From contig CAJOJA010000005.1 of NCBI GenBank assembly GCA_905234735.1, positions 116,815-180,814 of the forward strand: a stretch of DNA of 64,000 bases, given 5' to 3'. The notes beneath the pieces were generated by a model. The model ran no database searches. It was not told the DNA's origin and saw only the letters and a list, made by a program, of their open reading frames with translations. The DNA is from an uncultured Bacteroidaceae bacterium. GTDB lineage: Bacteria > Bacteroidota > Bacteroidia > Bacteroidales > Bacteroidaceae. The position numbers were made by a program, and so were the translations under genes. Positions 19,492 through 27,921 of the stretch are shown here, one piece after another; the first letter of the stretch is position 1, and every line of letters starts with the position of its first letter.

Positions 19492-20366
19492 CAACATACG
19501 AGCAAGGCTATGCGCCAGGCACCACGCCCGCCGCAGTACGCATAAGAGCGGAGAATCGTGCCTAACAGACGAGTGAACCAACCTAGACGATAAGACTCTT
19601 TCAAGAGGTGACCACCCTGACGCTGAAGCTGGCCGTTCACAATGCACGTTCGCAGGTAGAGCGCACGGAGGTCTCGCGGTTCATGCAACTCATGGCTGAC
19701 AATTTCCAACGTCTGCCGAATGACGTCTCGGCGCTGACAGAAGGAGGCCCCAGTGATACTGTCGGGATGAATGCGGATGTGATGGTAAGCCGAATCAGGC
19801 AGCCACAGGATGCGTGCCCTGTGGAGCAACACACGGATGCCCAGTTCCCAGTCCTGCCATATCTGCAGCCGTTCGTTCCACCCCCCTATTCGGCGCAGGA
19901 AGTCCGTTCGGAAGAGCATAGACTGCGTGCTGAGGGTAAGTGAAAGAATCTGACTGGCCGGCGAAGCGGAGGGACGGAAGGCGCGCGGTATCAAGTCGTC
20001 GCCACGTTGCTGCATCACGGGGAAAGCAACCATATCACAATCCGCAACGCGAGGCATTATCTCCTTCAGGAAGGAGGGGGTCAACAAGTCGTCGCTGTCG
20101 AAGAAATAAACCCACTCCGTCCTACACTGCATCAGGCCTAAGTTGCGCGCACAATTGGCCCCGCGTCGGGTTTCGGCACACACACGAACCACCATCGGAG
20201 CCTCTTCGGCAAACGATCGGCAAAGGAGCAGGGAATCGTCAGTCGACCCGTTGTCCACCAGCAACACCTCCAGTTCCTCGTAGTCGACGGCCGACAACGA
20301 GCGGAACAGGGTCGGAAGGTACTGCTCCCGGTTATAGACAGGAATCACGATACTTACGCCTGCCAT
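19491..20366 (-). CDS. Family 2 glycosyltransferase
   Basis: The start is set at 20366 ([14 protein letters not shown]), where the GT-A fold begins and where it overlaps the preceding gene by 13 bp; the frame is open further upstream. About 291 residues. It contains [17 protein letters not shown] and a DSDD metal-binding motif (YFFDSDDLLTP), plus WQDWELGIR as the catalytic-base region. It most likely adds a sugar to a cell-surface glycan using a nucleotide sugar, possibly the amino sugar made by the two upstream genes. Confidence 0.88.
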   Translation of the reverse strand: MAGVSIVIPVYNREQYLPTLFRSLSAVDYEELEVLLVDNGSTDDSLLLCRSFAEEAPMVVRVCAETRRGANCARNLGLMQCRTEWVYFFDSDDLLTPSFLKEIMPRVADCDMVAFPVMQQRGDDLIPRAFRPSASPASQILSLTLSTQSMLFRTDFLRRIGGWNERLQIWQDWELGIRVLLHRARILWLPDSAYHHIRIHPDSITGASFCQRRDVIRQTLEIVSHELHEPRDLRALYLRTCIVNGQLQRQGGHLLKESYRLGWFTRLLGTILRSYAYCGGRGAWRIALLVC

Positions 20367-21112
20367 TTGCGAATATAATTTATGCCCCACAGCATATTGC
20401 GAAACATGGGAACGGGATTTATGTGTCGACGAAATGTCCAACCCAGCGATTCACGCACCGATTTGTATAGTGAATATGCCAGTCCACCTGTGCGATAAAA
20501 AGCAGCTCCTTTGGAACGCTGTAACGAGGGTGAAGTGATGTTGTTGCCCGTAGTCGGTCCCTGTATTTGACAGATGAACTCGGGTTCGTAGTAGATGGAG
20601 AGTCCCAAACGTCGGGCATCAGACAGAAAAACATCTTCCTCACCAGCACTCAGGCAGGGGCTGCCCAACCCAAAGCGTTCATCGAAACGAAGTTCTCCGA
20701 TATGATCACGGCGTAGCACTATCTCCCAGGATGATACGTAATGAGGAGGATAACTCTTTTCTAAACCACGTGCCTTAAAATGTATAATGTTGCATTCGGG
20801 ATGCCTGCGGAAAGCATCGAGAATGTTGTCAAAGTCCTCGTTCGTCCATGTCTCATCATCATCACAGATTTTGAGAATGTCGCCAGCGGCATGTTCCAGT
20901 GCATGATTACGATTGCGACAGAGCCCCCTACCGTCAAGCTGAACGACGCGGACATCCCGCCTCTCAGCCAAGACTTCAGGAATAGGAGGCGGAACGGGGG
21001 ACGTATGCTGCCACGATACCAAATAGCACACATCCGAACGCATGGGCAAGAGGCGTTCCTCAAGACCGCAGATGCCATCGTCGATGGTACATATCAGCAG
21101 TTCCAGCGTCAT
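20354..21112 (-). CDS. Family 2-like glycosyltransferase
   Basis: About 252 residues from the ATG at 21112, which overlaps the upstream fusion gene stop as ATGA. It shows a GT-A-like start ([12 protein letters not shown]), [20 protein letters not shown], and a DDDETW metal-binding motif, then a GEEDVF region that may hold the catalytic base. The C-terminus is basic and aromatic ([24 protein letters not shown]), suggesting membrane association. The acceptor is unknown. It is part of an overlapping minus-strand glycan operon. Confidence 0.8.
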   Translation of the reverse strand: MTLELLICTIDDGICGLEERLLPMRSDVCYLVSWQHTSPVPPPIPEVLAERRDVRVVQLDGRGLCRNRNHALEHAAGDILKICDDDETWTNEDFDNILDAFRRHPECNIIHFKARGLEKSYPPHYVSSWEIVLRRDHIGELRFDERFGLGSPCLSAGEEDVFLSDARRLGLSIYYEPEFICQIQGPTTGNNITSPSLQRSKGAAFYRTGGLAYSLYKSVRESLGWTFRRHINPVPMFRNMLWGINYIRKWQA

Positions 21113-23268
21113 AAATCGACTGTAAATTCGTTTAGGGCGTGCACGATACGCTTCACCTGCTCGTCCGTCATCAGTGGACTGATGGGCAGCGAGAGAATCT
21201 CGCGATGTATGCGCTCCGTCACCGGATAGCGCTGCGTGTTCCACTCACGGAAGGCTTCCTGTCGATGTGGGGGCACGGGATAGTGAATGAGCGTCTGGAT
21301 GCCACAGTCCTGAAGATACCGCTGCAGCGTCTCACGATCCGGACAGCGGATGGGAAAGACGTAGTAAACATGCTCCTCCGCCTGTGCGGGCCGAGTCGGC
21401 AGAGTGATGAGGGGATTCTGTATGCCGTCGTAGTATATGCGGGCTATCTGGCGCCGACGGTCATTGTCTGCGTCCAAACGCGGCAACTTGACGCCGAGCA
21501 CTGCTGCCTGAACTTCATCCGCACGGCTGTTCATGCCCCGATACTGATTGATGTACTTCTCGCCAGAACCATAGTTGCCCATCATCCTCACCACTCGAGC
21601 AAGTTCGTCATCGTCGGTGGTGACACAACCCGCATCGCCCATGGCTCCCAGATTCTTACCCGGATAGAAACTGAAACCAGCAGCGTCGCCCAAGTGCCCG
21701 GCCCTGCATCCATGATAGAGGGCGCCATGTGCCTGTGCGGCATCCTCGACAACGCGCAGCCCGTGCGTCTTGGCCCAGGCATTAATGACCTGCATATTGC
21801 ACACACGTCCGTAGAGGTGTACAGGCATCACGGCACGCGTGCGTTCCGTGAGCAACGCCTCCAGCCGCTGTGTGTCAATGAGATAGTCCTGCATCGAGGG
21901 TTCACACAACACGGGTTTCAGCCGGGCCTCCTCAATAGCAAGTATGGTGGCAATAAATGTGTTGGCAGGAACGATGACCTCGTCGTTGTCTGCCCATCCG
22001 AGCAACGCTTTGTAGGCGCGCAGGATCAGCGTGAGGGCATCCATGCCATTACCCACTAGGATGCAGTTCCTCGTTCCGCAATATTGCGCGAACTGGCGTT
22101 CGAACATCTGGTTCTGGCGCCCCTGCAAGTACCAACCGCTACGTATGACACGCCCCACGGTCTGGGACAACTGAGGCTCGAAGCTGTCGTTCAGTTGTTT
22201 CAGATTCAGGAAGGCTATGGCATCATCTTCCTCCTTCAGTGACTGCAACGCCATATCCTGTATGGAATTGTCATTCAGGTCCACCTCGTAGATGTCATAG
22301 CACACCGTTCTTGCCCCGAAGCCCTCCTTCTGGAAGATGAGACCAGGATTAAGCCATGCGCCGCCTCGCTCTGTGGAGATACCGAAGTCGAGGTACTCCA
22401 TCTGCTTGTAACGCTCGTTGATGAGGTGACGGAAGAGCAGATCCAGCGCCCCATATTCGCGCCCCTCCTCTCCTGCTGCGATGTATTGGATATGAGCCAC
22501 TTGTCGGGTGACAAACACCACACACCCGGCAACGATATGCTCGTCGTGCTTCACGGCAAACAACTTTATCTCACGCGGAAAACGTTGCATCAGAAGCACG
22601 ATTTCGTCTTCCGAATGAACGGGACGAACTCCGTGGTTCTTGACAAGCACGCTGGTCAGCAACTCCCAATATTCGTGCACCTCCTGGCGGTTACTTTCCA
22701 ACACACGGTCTATATAGTAGTTATGGTCCAGGGCCTTACGGGCCTGACGCTGTCGGAGCGTACGCATGTGCAGGGGATTATGCAGCGTGACAACACTACT
22801 CACCCCACGCGAAACGAGCCGCCCGTTGGCACGAAACAGGGCATAGAGGTCCTCCCCTGTGGGATACGGACTATATATATATGGAATAGGCTTATAGACC
22901 ATCGTCTCGGCCTGGAGCATATCATGGTAGTACTGCATGACCATTTGCATCACGGCCAGCACCTCCTGCTGCGTAATTTCCTTTTCAACAATCAATCCTC
23001 CGTAGGTCAGCCCCTGATGCGAGTAGACCGTCCTGTCCTTCTCCACCCAATTGGCAGGCATCACCGCCTTGAGGTGGCCCTGAACCTCACGATCGTCGGA
23101 TTCCTCATTGTCCAACTCACCCTCATAGACCAACAGAGAGCAATCGAAGAAACGGTCAGCATGGTAGTCCATAAAGTCACGTAGCAACAGGAAAGTCCCG
23201 TTTTTCGACTCAGCGACAAACGCATCCCACGCCTGCTTGTATTTCAGGGAATATGGTACAACTATCAT
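21109..23268 (-). CDS. Fusion: FemAB/GNAT-like acyltransferase and DegT-type sugar aminotransferase
   Basis: 719 residues. The first 350 or so residues resemble FemAB/BioF2-like GNAT acyltransferases ([28 protein letters not shown]...[11 protein letters not shown]). The rest is a complete DegT/DnrJ/EryC1/StrS PLP enzyme: [29 protein letters not shown], and the PLP Lys in [16 protein letters not shown] (about residue 537). With the adjacent ketoisomerase this matches the FdtB/QdtB step that makes a dTDP-3-amino-3,6-dideoxyhexose; the N-terminal half would acylate the amine. Function is inference from domains and context. Start ATG overlaps the ketoisomerase stop as ATGA. Confidence 0.85.
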   Translation of the reverse strand: MIVVPYSLKYKQAWDAFVAESKNGTFLLLRDFMDYHADRFFDCSLLVYEGELDNEESDDREVQGHLKAVMPANWVEKDRTVYSHQGLTYGGLIVEKEITQQEVLAVMQMVMQYYHDMLQAETMVYKPIPYIYSPYPTGEDLYALFRANGRLVSRGVSSVVTLHNPLHMRTLRQRQARKALDHNYYIDRVLESNRQEVHEYWELLTSVLVKNHGVRPVHSEDEIVLLMQRFPREIKLFAVKHDEHIVAGCVVFVTRQVAHIQYIAAGEEGREYGALDLLFRHLINERYKQMEYLDFGISTERGGAWLNPGLIFQKEGFGARTVCYDIYEVDLNDNSIQDMALQSLKEEDDAIAFLNLKQLNDSFEPQLSQTVGRVIRSGWYLQGRQNQMFERQFAQYCGTRNCILVGNGMDALTLILRAYKALLGWADNDEVIVPANTFIATILAIEEARLKPVLCEPSMQDYLIDTQRLEALLTERTRAVMPVHLYGRVCNMQVINAWAKTHGLRVVEDAAQAHGALYHGCRAGHLGDAAGFSFYPGKNLGAMGDAGCVTTDDDELARVVRMMGNYGSGEKYINQYRGMNSRADEVQAAVLGVKLPRLDADNDRRRQIARIYYDGIQNPLITLPTRPAQAEEHVYYVFPIRCPDRETLQRYLQDCGIQTLIHYPVPPHRQEAFREWNTQRYPVTERIHREILSLPISPLMTDEQVKRIVHALNEFTVDL

Positions 23269-23708
23269 CTTCTTCCTAATTCTTTAATATATTGGGCATA
23301 GTCATGCACATAGCCCGTGGCATCGTATGCCTGAGACGCCATGACTACAAGGACGCTACCGGGGGCAAAGTCGCGCAGCTCGCACCACACACCGGGTTCC
23401 ACGAGTATACCATTGTCCGGACTATCCATGCGTATCTCCCTCCGCTCTCGTCCATCGTCAATCACCATCGTGAAAGCTCCGGCAACAGGCACAATCAGCT
23501 CGGCACATGTCCAATGAGCATGACCGCCTCGCACGGCACCATCCGGCACACCGTAAATCCAGAAGACACGACGGATAGAAAAGGGGACGTGACGTTCGGC
23601 CTCAGCAAAGGACAAGCCCCCACGATCATCCCAGACACTGGGAATCGACACCACAGGGTAGCCCTCAAACCTACTATTTGTGCTATCTTTTATCATTGTC
23701 ATGCACAA
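23265..23708 (-). CDS. dTDP-4-oxo-6-deoxyhexose 3,4-ketoisomerase (FdtA/QdtA-like cupin)
   Basis: 147-residue cupin of the WxcM/FdtA type. Motifs: [10 protein letters not shown] near residue 27, the His-rich [18 protein letters not shown], and [25 protein letters not shown]. Such enzymes move the keto group from C4 to C3 of dTDP-4-keto-6-deoxyglucose so that a 3-aminotransferase can act. That is the activity of the next, overlapping gene. Quinovosamine-type versus fucosamine-type stereochemistry cannot be told from sequence alone. First gene of a five-gene overlapping operon. Confidence 0.87.
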   Translation of the reverse strand: MCMTMIKDSTNSRFEGYPVVSIPSVWDDRGGLSFAEAERHVPFSIRRVFWIYGVPDGAVRGGHAHWTCAELIVPVAGAFTMVIDDGRERREIRMDSPDNGILVEPGVWCELRDFAPGSVLVVMASQAYDATGYVHDYAQYIKELGRR

Positions 23709-23733
23709 AATTACAAAGAAGTGCGTAAAATGG

Positions 23734-23741
23734 CAAATATA
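23734..23741 (-). promoter_or_regulatory. -7 box for the amino-sugar operon
   Basis: TATATTTG on the minus strand, 25 bp before the ketoisomerase start. The -33 element is not clear. Confidence 0.45.
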
Positions 23742-23826
23742 TCCGTAAAAAATCCTTCACACACACATCTATTTTAGATAATATTTGCGCTTTGTAGAAA
23801 GAATACGAAAAAAAAGTGGCGAAAAG

Positions 23827-23858
23827 TTTGGCTGGTTCAAAGAAAAGTTATACCTTTG
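23827..23858 (+). promoter_or_regulatory. Promoter for the tRNA-Ser/tRNA-Glu unit
   Basis: TTTG (23827-23830), exactly 20 bp, TACCTTTG (23851-23858): perfect consensus, 53 bp before tRNA-Ser. Confidence 0.8.
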
Positions 23859-23911
23859 CAACGCATTTGAGAAAACAACCCTCGACGAAGCGCATCAGAG
23901 GATGCAAAAAA

Positions 23912-23998
23912 GGAAGTTTGGGTGAGTGGCTGAAACCACCAGTTTGCTAAACTGACGTGCGGGTTACCGTACCGGGGGTTCGAATCCCCCAGCTTCCG
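23912..23998 (+). tRNA. tRNA-Ser (GCU)
   Basis: An 87-nt cloverleaf with a long variable arm, as expected for serine. The acceptor GGAAGTT pairs with AGCTTCC at 23991-23997, with one G-U wobble. The anticodon loop contains GCT, the T loop GTTCGAATC. The CCA end is not encoded. Confidence 0.93.
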
Positions 23999-24028
23999 CA
24001 AGGGTGACAAAAGGCTCAGGTGCAAACT

Positions 24029-24100
24029 GGCGCTTTCGTCTAGCGGCTAGGACACATGCCTCTCACGCATGGAACACGGGTTCGATTCCCGTAGGCGCTA
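24029..24100 (+). tRNA. tRNA-Glu (CUC)
   Basis: A 72-nt cloverleaf. The anticodon stem CATGC/GCATG holds a CTCTCAC loop, so the anticodon is CTC (Glu). The D-arm region TCGTCTAGCGGCTAGGAC and the T loop GTTCGATTC are typical. The acceptor GGCGCTT pairs with AGGCGCT (24093-24099) with two G-U pairs. CCA is not encoded. Confidence 0.92.
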
Positions 24101-24110
24101 CAAATCAGGG

Positions 24111-24144
24111 AGATAGAGAGTATAAAAATTCTCTATCTTTTTTT
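24111..24144 (+). terminator. Intrinsic terminator after the tRNAs
   Basis: A perfect 9-bp stem AGATAGAGA/TCTCTATCT (24111-24119 with 24130-24138) is followed by a run of T. Confidence 0.9.
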
Positions 24145-24171
24145 GTAATATGTCCTATTTCGATTATAAAT

Positions 24172-24480
24172 ATGGCTAAAAGAGAATATAATGCAGCTGA
24201 GATAAGGAGGCATGAATGTCAAATCAATACGAGAGATATTCTACATACCTATGCAGATAAGTATGAAACGGTCGATTTCTTGGAAAAAGAACCTTTACGG
24301 TTCATGCATCAAGTAAGCGGTGTAGCCAATCAGGAAATTATGGCTTTCATTGCAGCTTGCCTTAGCTATGGCAGCGGGGAACAGTTCGTTCCAAAGATTC
24401 AATGTCTATATGATAATTCCAGGGGGACATATATGAATGGGTGAAGACTGGAAAGTATAAGACGACCCCTTAAAAGGAGA
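24172..24480 (+). pseudogene. Remnant of a TIGR02757/DUF2400 family gene
   Basis: From ATG 24172 an open frame of 90 codons gives an N-terminus like DUF2400 proteins (FIAACLSYGSGEQFVPKIQ). It ends early at 24444. In the next frame the similarity goes on (GDIYEWVKTGKYKTTP, from about 24424), then shifts again, and the rest of the roughly 250-residue family is absent. So it is frameshifted and truncated. It is the first item of the low-GC island after the tRNAs. Confidence 0.7.
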
Positions 24481-24547
24481 CTTTGCCCACTTTGGTTATA
24501 GTGTAAACTCTGATTATTCGAACTATACGAAACCAATAATTAAAACT

Positions 24548-25093
24548 ATGATTGACCAGATTATTTCCTACAACAAGACTTTTGTAGAACAAAAGGGCTA
24601 CGAGAAGTATCTAACCGACAAATACCCCGATAAGAAATTGGCGGTGCTGTCATGTATGGACACCAGACTAACCGAACTGCTCCCTGCAGCTCTGGGCTTG
24701 AAGAACGGTGATGCCAAGATTATCAAGAACGCCGGCGGCTTGGTGATTTCCGCCTTCGACTCTGCCATGCGTAGTTTGATTGTCGCTATCTATGAGCTTG
24801 GCGTGAAGGAAATCATGGTGGTGGCTCACTCCCATTGTGGAGCCTGTCACATGAGCTATGACCATTTCCACCATGAGATGATAGCCCGTGGTGTGACGGA
24901 TGAGACACTTGACATTATCCGCAAGTGTGGCATCAACCTGGATCATTGGTTGGAGGGATTCAAGGACACTCCTGAATCTGTCCGCAAGACCGTTGAGACT
25001 ATCAAGACCCATCCCCTCGTTCCCAAGGACATTGTGGTAAGAGGCTTTATCATCGACTCTGAAACTGGCAAATTGGAAGAAATAACAGTCTGA
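24548..25093 (+). CDS. Beta-class carbonic anhydrase
   Basis: 181 residues. Zinc ligands are C36 (in SCMDTR, with the Asp38-Arg40 dyad), H94 and C97 (in HSHCGAC). The enzyme interconverts CO2 and bicarbonate in the cytoplasm. Length and motifs fit the small beta class, so it looks intact. It is followed after 2 nt by the C_GCAxxG_C_C gene. The A+T-richer sequence contrasts with the flanking chromosome and suggests recent acquisition. Confidence 0.92.
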   Translation: MIDQIISYNKTFVEQKGYEKYLTDKYPDKKLAVLSCMDTRLTELLPAALGLKNGDAKIIKNAGGLVISAFDSAMRSLIVAIYELGVKEIMVVAHSHCGACHMSYDHFHHEMIARGVTDETLDIIRKCGINLDHWLEGFKDTPESVRKTVETIKTHPLVPKDIVVRGFIIDSETGKLEEITV

Positions 25094-25095
25094 AT

Positions 25096-25485
25096 ATGAA
25101 AACAAGAAAACATTTAGCAGCAGAGAAGAAACGGTGCGGTTCTCATAACTGCGCCCAGGCTATTCTCTGTACCTATGCAGATAAAGTGGGCATTGATGAA
25201 GAGACGGCTAGAAATATTGCCAACTCATTCGGTGCTGGCATGGGTAATATGGAAGGAACATGTGGCGCACTTATCGGAGCAGGTATCACATTAGGTATGT
25301 TCACAAAGGATAGAGCAAAGTCTATGAAGGGCATGAAGCAGATAATGACTCTGTTCCAGCAACGGAATGGAGCAACCCAATGTAAACAACTTAAAGGTGT
25401 TGGAACCAAGGTGGTCTTACGTGAATGTCCCGATTGTGTAGCCGATGCAGCAGAATTCCTAGAAGAGCAATTAAATCAAGAATAG
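25096..25485 (+). CDS. C_GCAxxG_C_C family redox-active protein
   Basis: 129 residues with the family's conserved cysteines: an N-terminal Cys followed by NCAQAIL, then GTCGALIGAG (GCAxxG-type), then a Cys near QCKQLKG and ECPDCV toward the end. Members are small proteins thought to be redox-active or metal-binding, often near oxidoreductases. No precise role is known. Full family length, so probably intact; likely co-transcribed with the carbonic anhydrase. Confidence 0.88.
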   Translation: MKTRKHLAAEKKRCGSHNCAQAILCTYADKVGIDEETARNIANSFGAGMGNMEGTCGALIGAGITLGMFTKDRAKSMKGMKQIMTLFQQRNGATQCKQLKGVGTKVVLRECPDCVADAAEFLEEQLNQE

Positions 25486-25582
25486 GAATTATGATAGAGC
25501 ATTTGCAGATTACTCGCAGAAGATAGTCGGTGAGACATTTACCTGCTTTCGGATGGAGAAAGTATTATAATATAATATAATT

Positions 25583-26297
25583 ATGGTGGATTTCAAAGGG
25601 AAAATAGCCGTAATAACCGGTGGCGCACAAGGCATTGGACGTTGTGTTGCGGAAGAGTTTCAGAAAGCAGGCGCTACGGCTTGTGTGATAGATAAGCAGC
25701 AGGGCAACCACTTTGTTGGCGACCTTGCTGACAAGCAAGTGATGGACACAGTTCGCTAAGGAAGTGATAGAAAAACACGGCCATGTGGATTTCCTTGTCA
25801 ATAATGCTCTACCGCTAATGAAAGGCATCGATGAGTGCAGCTATGAGGAGTTTCAGTATGCCATGAGCGTAGGCGTGACTGCTCCGTTCTATCTCGCCAA
25901 ACTCTTCGCCCGGTATTTTGCCAAAGGTGCTGCCATTGTGAATATTTCATCCTCTCGCGACCGCATGAGTCAGCCACAGACAGAGAGCTACACGGCTGCA
26001 AAGGGTGGCATTGCGGCATTGACCCATGCTCTTGCCGTAAGTCTGGCGGGCAAGGTGCGCGTGAACAGCATTTCGCCTGGTTGGATTGACACCGCCTATA
26101 CCGTTTACGAAGGTCCCGATGCCGAGCAGCAGCCAGCCGGGCGTGTGGGCAATCCCTTGGATATTGCTAACATGGTGCTCTATCTCTGTTCCGACAAGGC
26201 TGGTTTTATCACAGGCGAGAACATCTGTATCGACGGCGGTATGACTCACCAGATGATATATCACGGCGACCAGGGTTGGACTTTAGCATCAAAGTAA
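25583..26297 (+). pseudogene. Short-chain dehydrogenase/reductase, frameshifted
   Basis: From ATG 25583 the first 58 codons encode the Rossmann start (KIAVITGGAQGIGRCVA) and stop at 25757-25759. The rest continues in another frame from about 25749 (QFAKEVIEKHGHVDFLVNNA), with the active-site YTAAK and the C-terminal ITGENICIDGG. One small indel near 25745-25755 separates the halves. If this is not a sequencing error the gene is inactive. Its neighbours on both sides are also broken or fragmentary, which supports real decay. Confidence 0.8.
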
Positions 26298-26301
26298 TAT
26301 A

Positions 26302-26580
26302 ATGGGAAGAAAGTTTTGGTGTTGGCAGGAAAAGCCAGCTTATGTCTTCTCCAGCCATTTCCACGAAGACCACTTCAACTATACCCTTGGAGGCAGGCAA
26401 TTCATTGAACGCTTCAAGGTAGGCCTCTTTGCTCCCATGCACTTCTTCTGGGAAATCAGTAAAGAAGGAGAGCAGAAGGATGGCAAGGGCAAAGCCGATG
26501 TCTTCGCCAATGCAATAAAGCATGATTTTAGGAGCAAGAACCCTACAACCCGTTGGAGTGATATTATAGAACTGAAATAA
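26302..26580 (+). pseudogene. Internally deleted metallo-beta-lactamase-fold gene
   Basis: 92 codons. The N-terminal part has the metal motif SSHFHEDHFN of MBL-fold hydrolases. It jumps directly to the family's C-terminal strand (GGRQFIERFKVGLFAPMHF). The middle of the fold, with the remaining metal ligands, is missing, so about half of a 200-plus-residue protein has been deleted in frame. It starts 4 nt after the broken SDR gene. Any product is unlikely to be an active hydrolase. Confidence 0.65.
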
Positions 26581-26591
26581 TACAACATACA

Positions 26592-27320
26592 ATGAAAGTA
26601 AAGATTCAAACAATGCTGGGCGACATCGTGGTTCGCCTGTATGACGAGACACCCATTCACCGTGATAACTTCGTAAAGCTGGTGAAGGAAGGCTATTATG
26701 ACGGAACGCTGTTCCATCGTGTGATAAAGGACTTTATGATTCAGGGCGGTGATCCTGATTCCAAGGGCGCACCTGCTGGTAAGATGTTAGGCGTTGGCGG
26801 TCCCGACTATACACTGGAAGCAGAAATCAAGGATGGCCTTTATCATAAACGTGGAGCCTTGGCTGCAGCACGTCAGGGCGACGAGGTGAATCCAGAGCGC
26901 AGAAGCAGCGGCTCCCAATTCTACATTGTTTGGGGACAAGTGTACAATGAAGGTCAACTTCGTCAGTATTCAAAGCAGCTACGGATGCAGCAGGTGCAGG
27001 CAGCCTTCAATCAGTTGGCTGCACAGCACAGGGACGAAATCATGCAGATGCGCCGTGAACGTAATCGTACAGGACTTCAGGAACTACAGGATAAACTCGT
27101 AGCCGAGGCAGAAGCAATGGTGACTGCTGAGGGACTGACAGACGAGCAGCGTAAGGTGTATTCCACCATTGGCGGTACACCCCACCTTGATGGACAATAT
27201 ACCGTCTTTGGTGAAGTAGAGGATGGCCTTGATGTCGTTGAGATGATTCAGAACTCAGCCACAGGCCGCGGCGATCGTCCCGTTGATGACATAGAAATGC
27301 GTATTAGCGTGGTTGAGTAA
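26592..27320 (+). CDS. Cyclophilin-type peptidyl-prolyl cis-trans isomerase
   Basis: 242 residues without a signal peptide, so cytoplasmic. Cyclophilin motifs are FHRVIKDFMIQGGDP (catalytic Arg), GSQFYIVWG, and HLDGQYTVFGEVEDGLDVV. A charged helical insertion of about 70 residues (QLRQYSKQLRMQQVQ...AEAEAM) splits the core between GSQFYI and the final GGTPHLDG, as seen in Bacteroidales members. It appears intact. After its TAA the same frame goes on into an FKBP fragment. Confidence 0.9.
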   Translation: MKVKIQTMLGDIVVRLYDETPIHRDNFVKLVKEGYYDGTLFHRVIKDFMIQGGDPDSKGAPAGKMLGVGGPDYTLEAEIKDGLYHKRGALAAARQGDEVNPERRSSGSQFYIVWGQVYNEGQLRQYSKQLRMQQVQAAFNQLAAQHRDEIMQMRRERNRTGLQELQDKLVAEAEAMVTAEGLTDEQRKVYSTIGGTPHLDGQYTVFGEVEDGLDVVEMIQNSATGRGDRPVDDIEMRISVVE

Positions 27321-27491
27321 TGGATAAAAGAGCATATATTCAGGCAAATAATTGCCATGCAGCAAATGCATATTGGCGATAAGTGGGAGCTATATATCCC
27401 TGCAGAAATGGGATATGGAAAGTTCTCACAGCCAGGCATCCCAGGCGGTTCTACACTCATTTTTGAGATAGAACTGATAGGAATAGCATAA
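27321..27491 (+). pseudogene. FKBP-type isomerase C-terminal fragment
   Basis: Directly after the cyclophilin stop, the same frame stays open for 56 codons and encodes the C-terminal half of an FKBP domain: MHIGDKWELYIPAEMGYGK, then IPGGSTLIFEIELIGIA. There is no start codon or N-terminal half. It is a relic of a second isomerase family placed behind a cyclophilin. Confidence 0.75.
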
Positions 27492-27668
27492 TTATTGGGG
27501 GTACATTTCGCCTCCAGAGTCAACGATTCCTACAACGTAATCATTTATGTTGCAAAAAGTATCACAATATCACTTTTTTGATGTTTATTAATTGATTATC
27601 TGATGGTTGAAAAGTGAGATTAGGGTGTGATATTTCGGTGAGATTGTGGGATTTCTGGTTTGACCGAG

Positions 27669-27783
27669 GTTTGAACGACACTATGACCGTGGCTTGGACG
27701 ATAGTATGGTCGGAGCTTGGACGATAGTATGGTCGGAGCTCGGACATTAGTATGGTCGGAGCTTGTCTCACGATGAGACGGAC
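27669..27783. repeat. 23-bp tandem repeat
   Basis: Units begin at 27669, 27692, 27715, 27738 and 27761, exactly 23 bp apart. The core is GGACGATAGTATGGTCGGAG. The second and third copies are the most alike; the outer copies are degenerate. No spacers, so not CRISPR. Confidence 0.85.
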
Positions 27784-27815
27784 CTATGGTTCGTGGAGCA
27801 CGAGGCATGGATATT

Positions 27816-27909
27816 TCGCTCGCTTAATCGTACCCTTGACCTGCGGTCGAAGATACTCACGCTCGGATTTTCCCAAATAGATTTGGAAAATCGCTCGCTT
27901 AATCGTACC
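27816..27909. repeat. 19-bp direct repeat around the nth promoter
   Basis: TCGCTCGCTTAATCGTACC occurs at 27816-27834 and again at 27891-27909, 75 bp apart. The second copy runs into the functional -7 box (TACCTTTG); the first runs into TACCCTTG. Confidence 0.8.
27866..27892. repeat. Inverted repeat over the nth -33 region
   Basis: GATTTTCCCAAAT (27866-27878), AG, ATTTGGAAAATC (27881-27892): complementary arms with one bulged C. The right arm contains the -33 TTTG of the nth promoter, so it could be an operator. Confidence 0.55.
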
Positions 27910-27913
27910 TTTG
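27882..27913 (+). promoter_or_regulatory. Promoter for nth, nearly leaderless
   Basis: TTTG (27882-27885), 20 bp, TACCTTTG (27906-27913). The nth ATG is at 27922, 8 nt after the box. Confidence 0.75.
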
Positions 27914-27921
27914 CAAAGAGT

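Larger units (their letters stand above)
27492..27921. other. Repeat-rich spacer before nth
   Basis: No gene is seen. From left to right it holds an A+T-rich segment with a short direct repeat (TATCAC, 2 bp, TATCAC near 27560), degenerate GTGATATT/GTGAGATT units (27613-27660), a 23-bp tandem repeat, a 19-bp direct repeat covering the nth promoter, and an inverted repeat. Confidence 0.7.

Noticed and set aside
4504..23708. A single surface-polysaccharide locus joining rfbC with the amino-sugar genes
   Set aside because: rfbC is about 16 kb away, on its own promoter, with unrelated genes between; rmlA and rmlB are not in the window.
27669..27783. CRISPR array
   Set aside because: The 23-bp units are directly abutting with no spacers, and no cas genes are present.
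24083..27800. Attachment-site duplication of the tRNA-Glu 3' end bounding the island
   Set aside because: I looked for a second copy of the tRNA 3' segment in the island and at 27492-27800 and found none; no integrase is present.
27763..27921. N-terminal extension of nth
   Set aside because: It is encoded by repeat sequence and lies upstream of the promoter; the protein from 27922 has normal Nth length.
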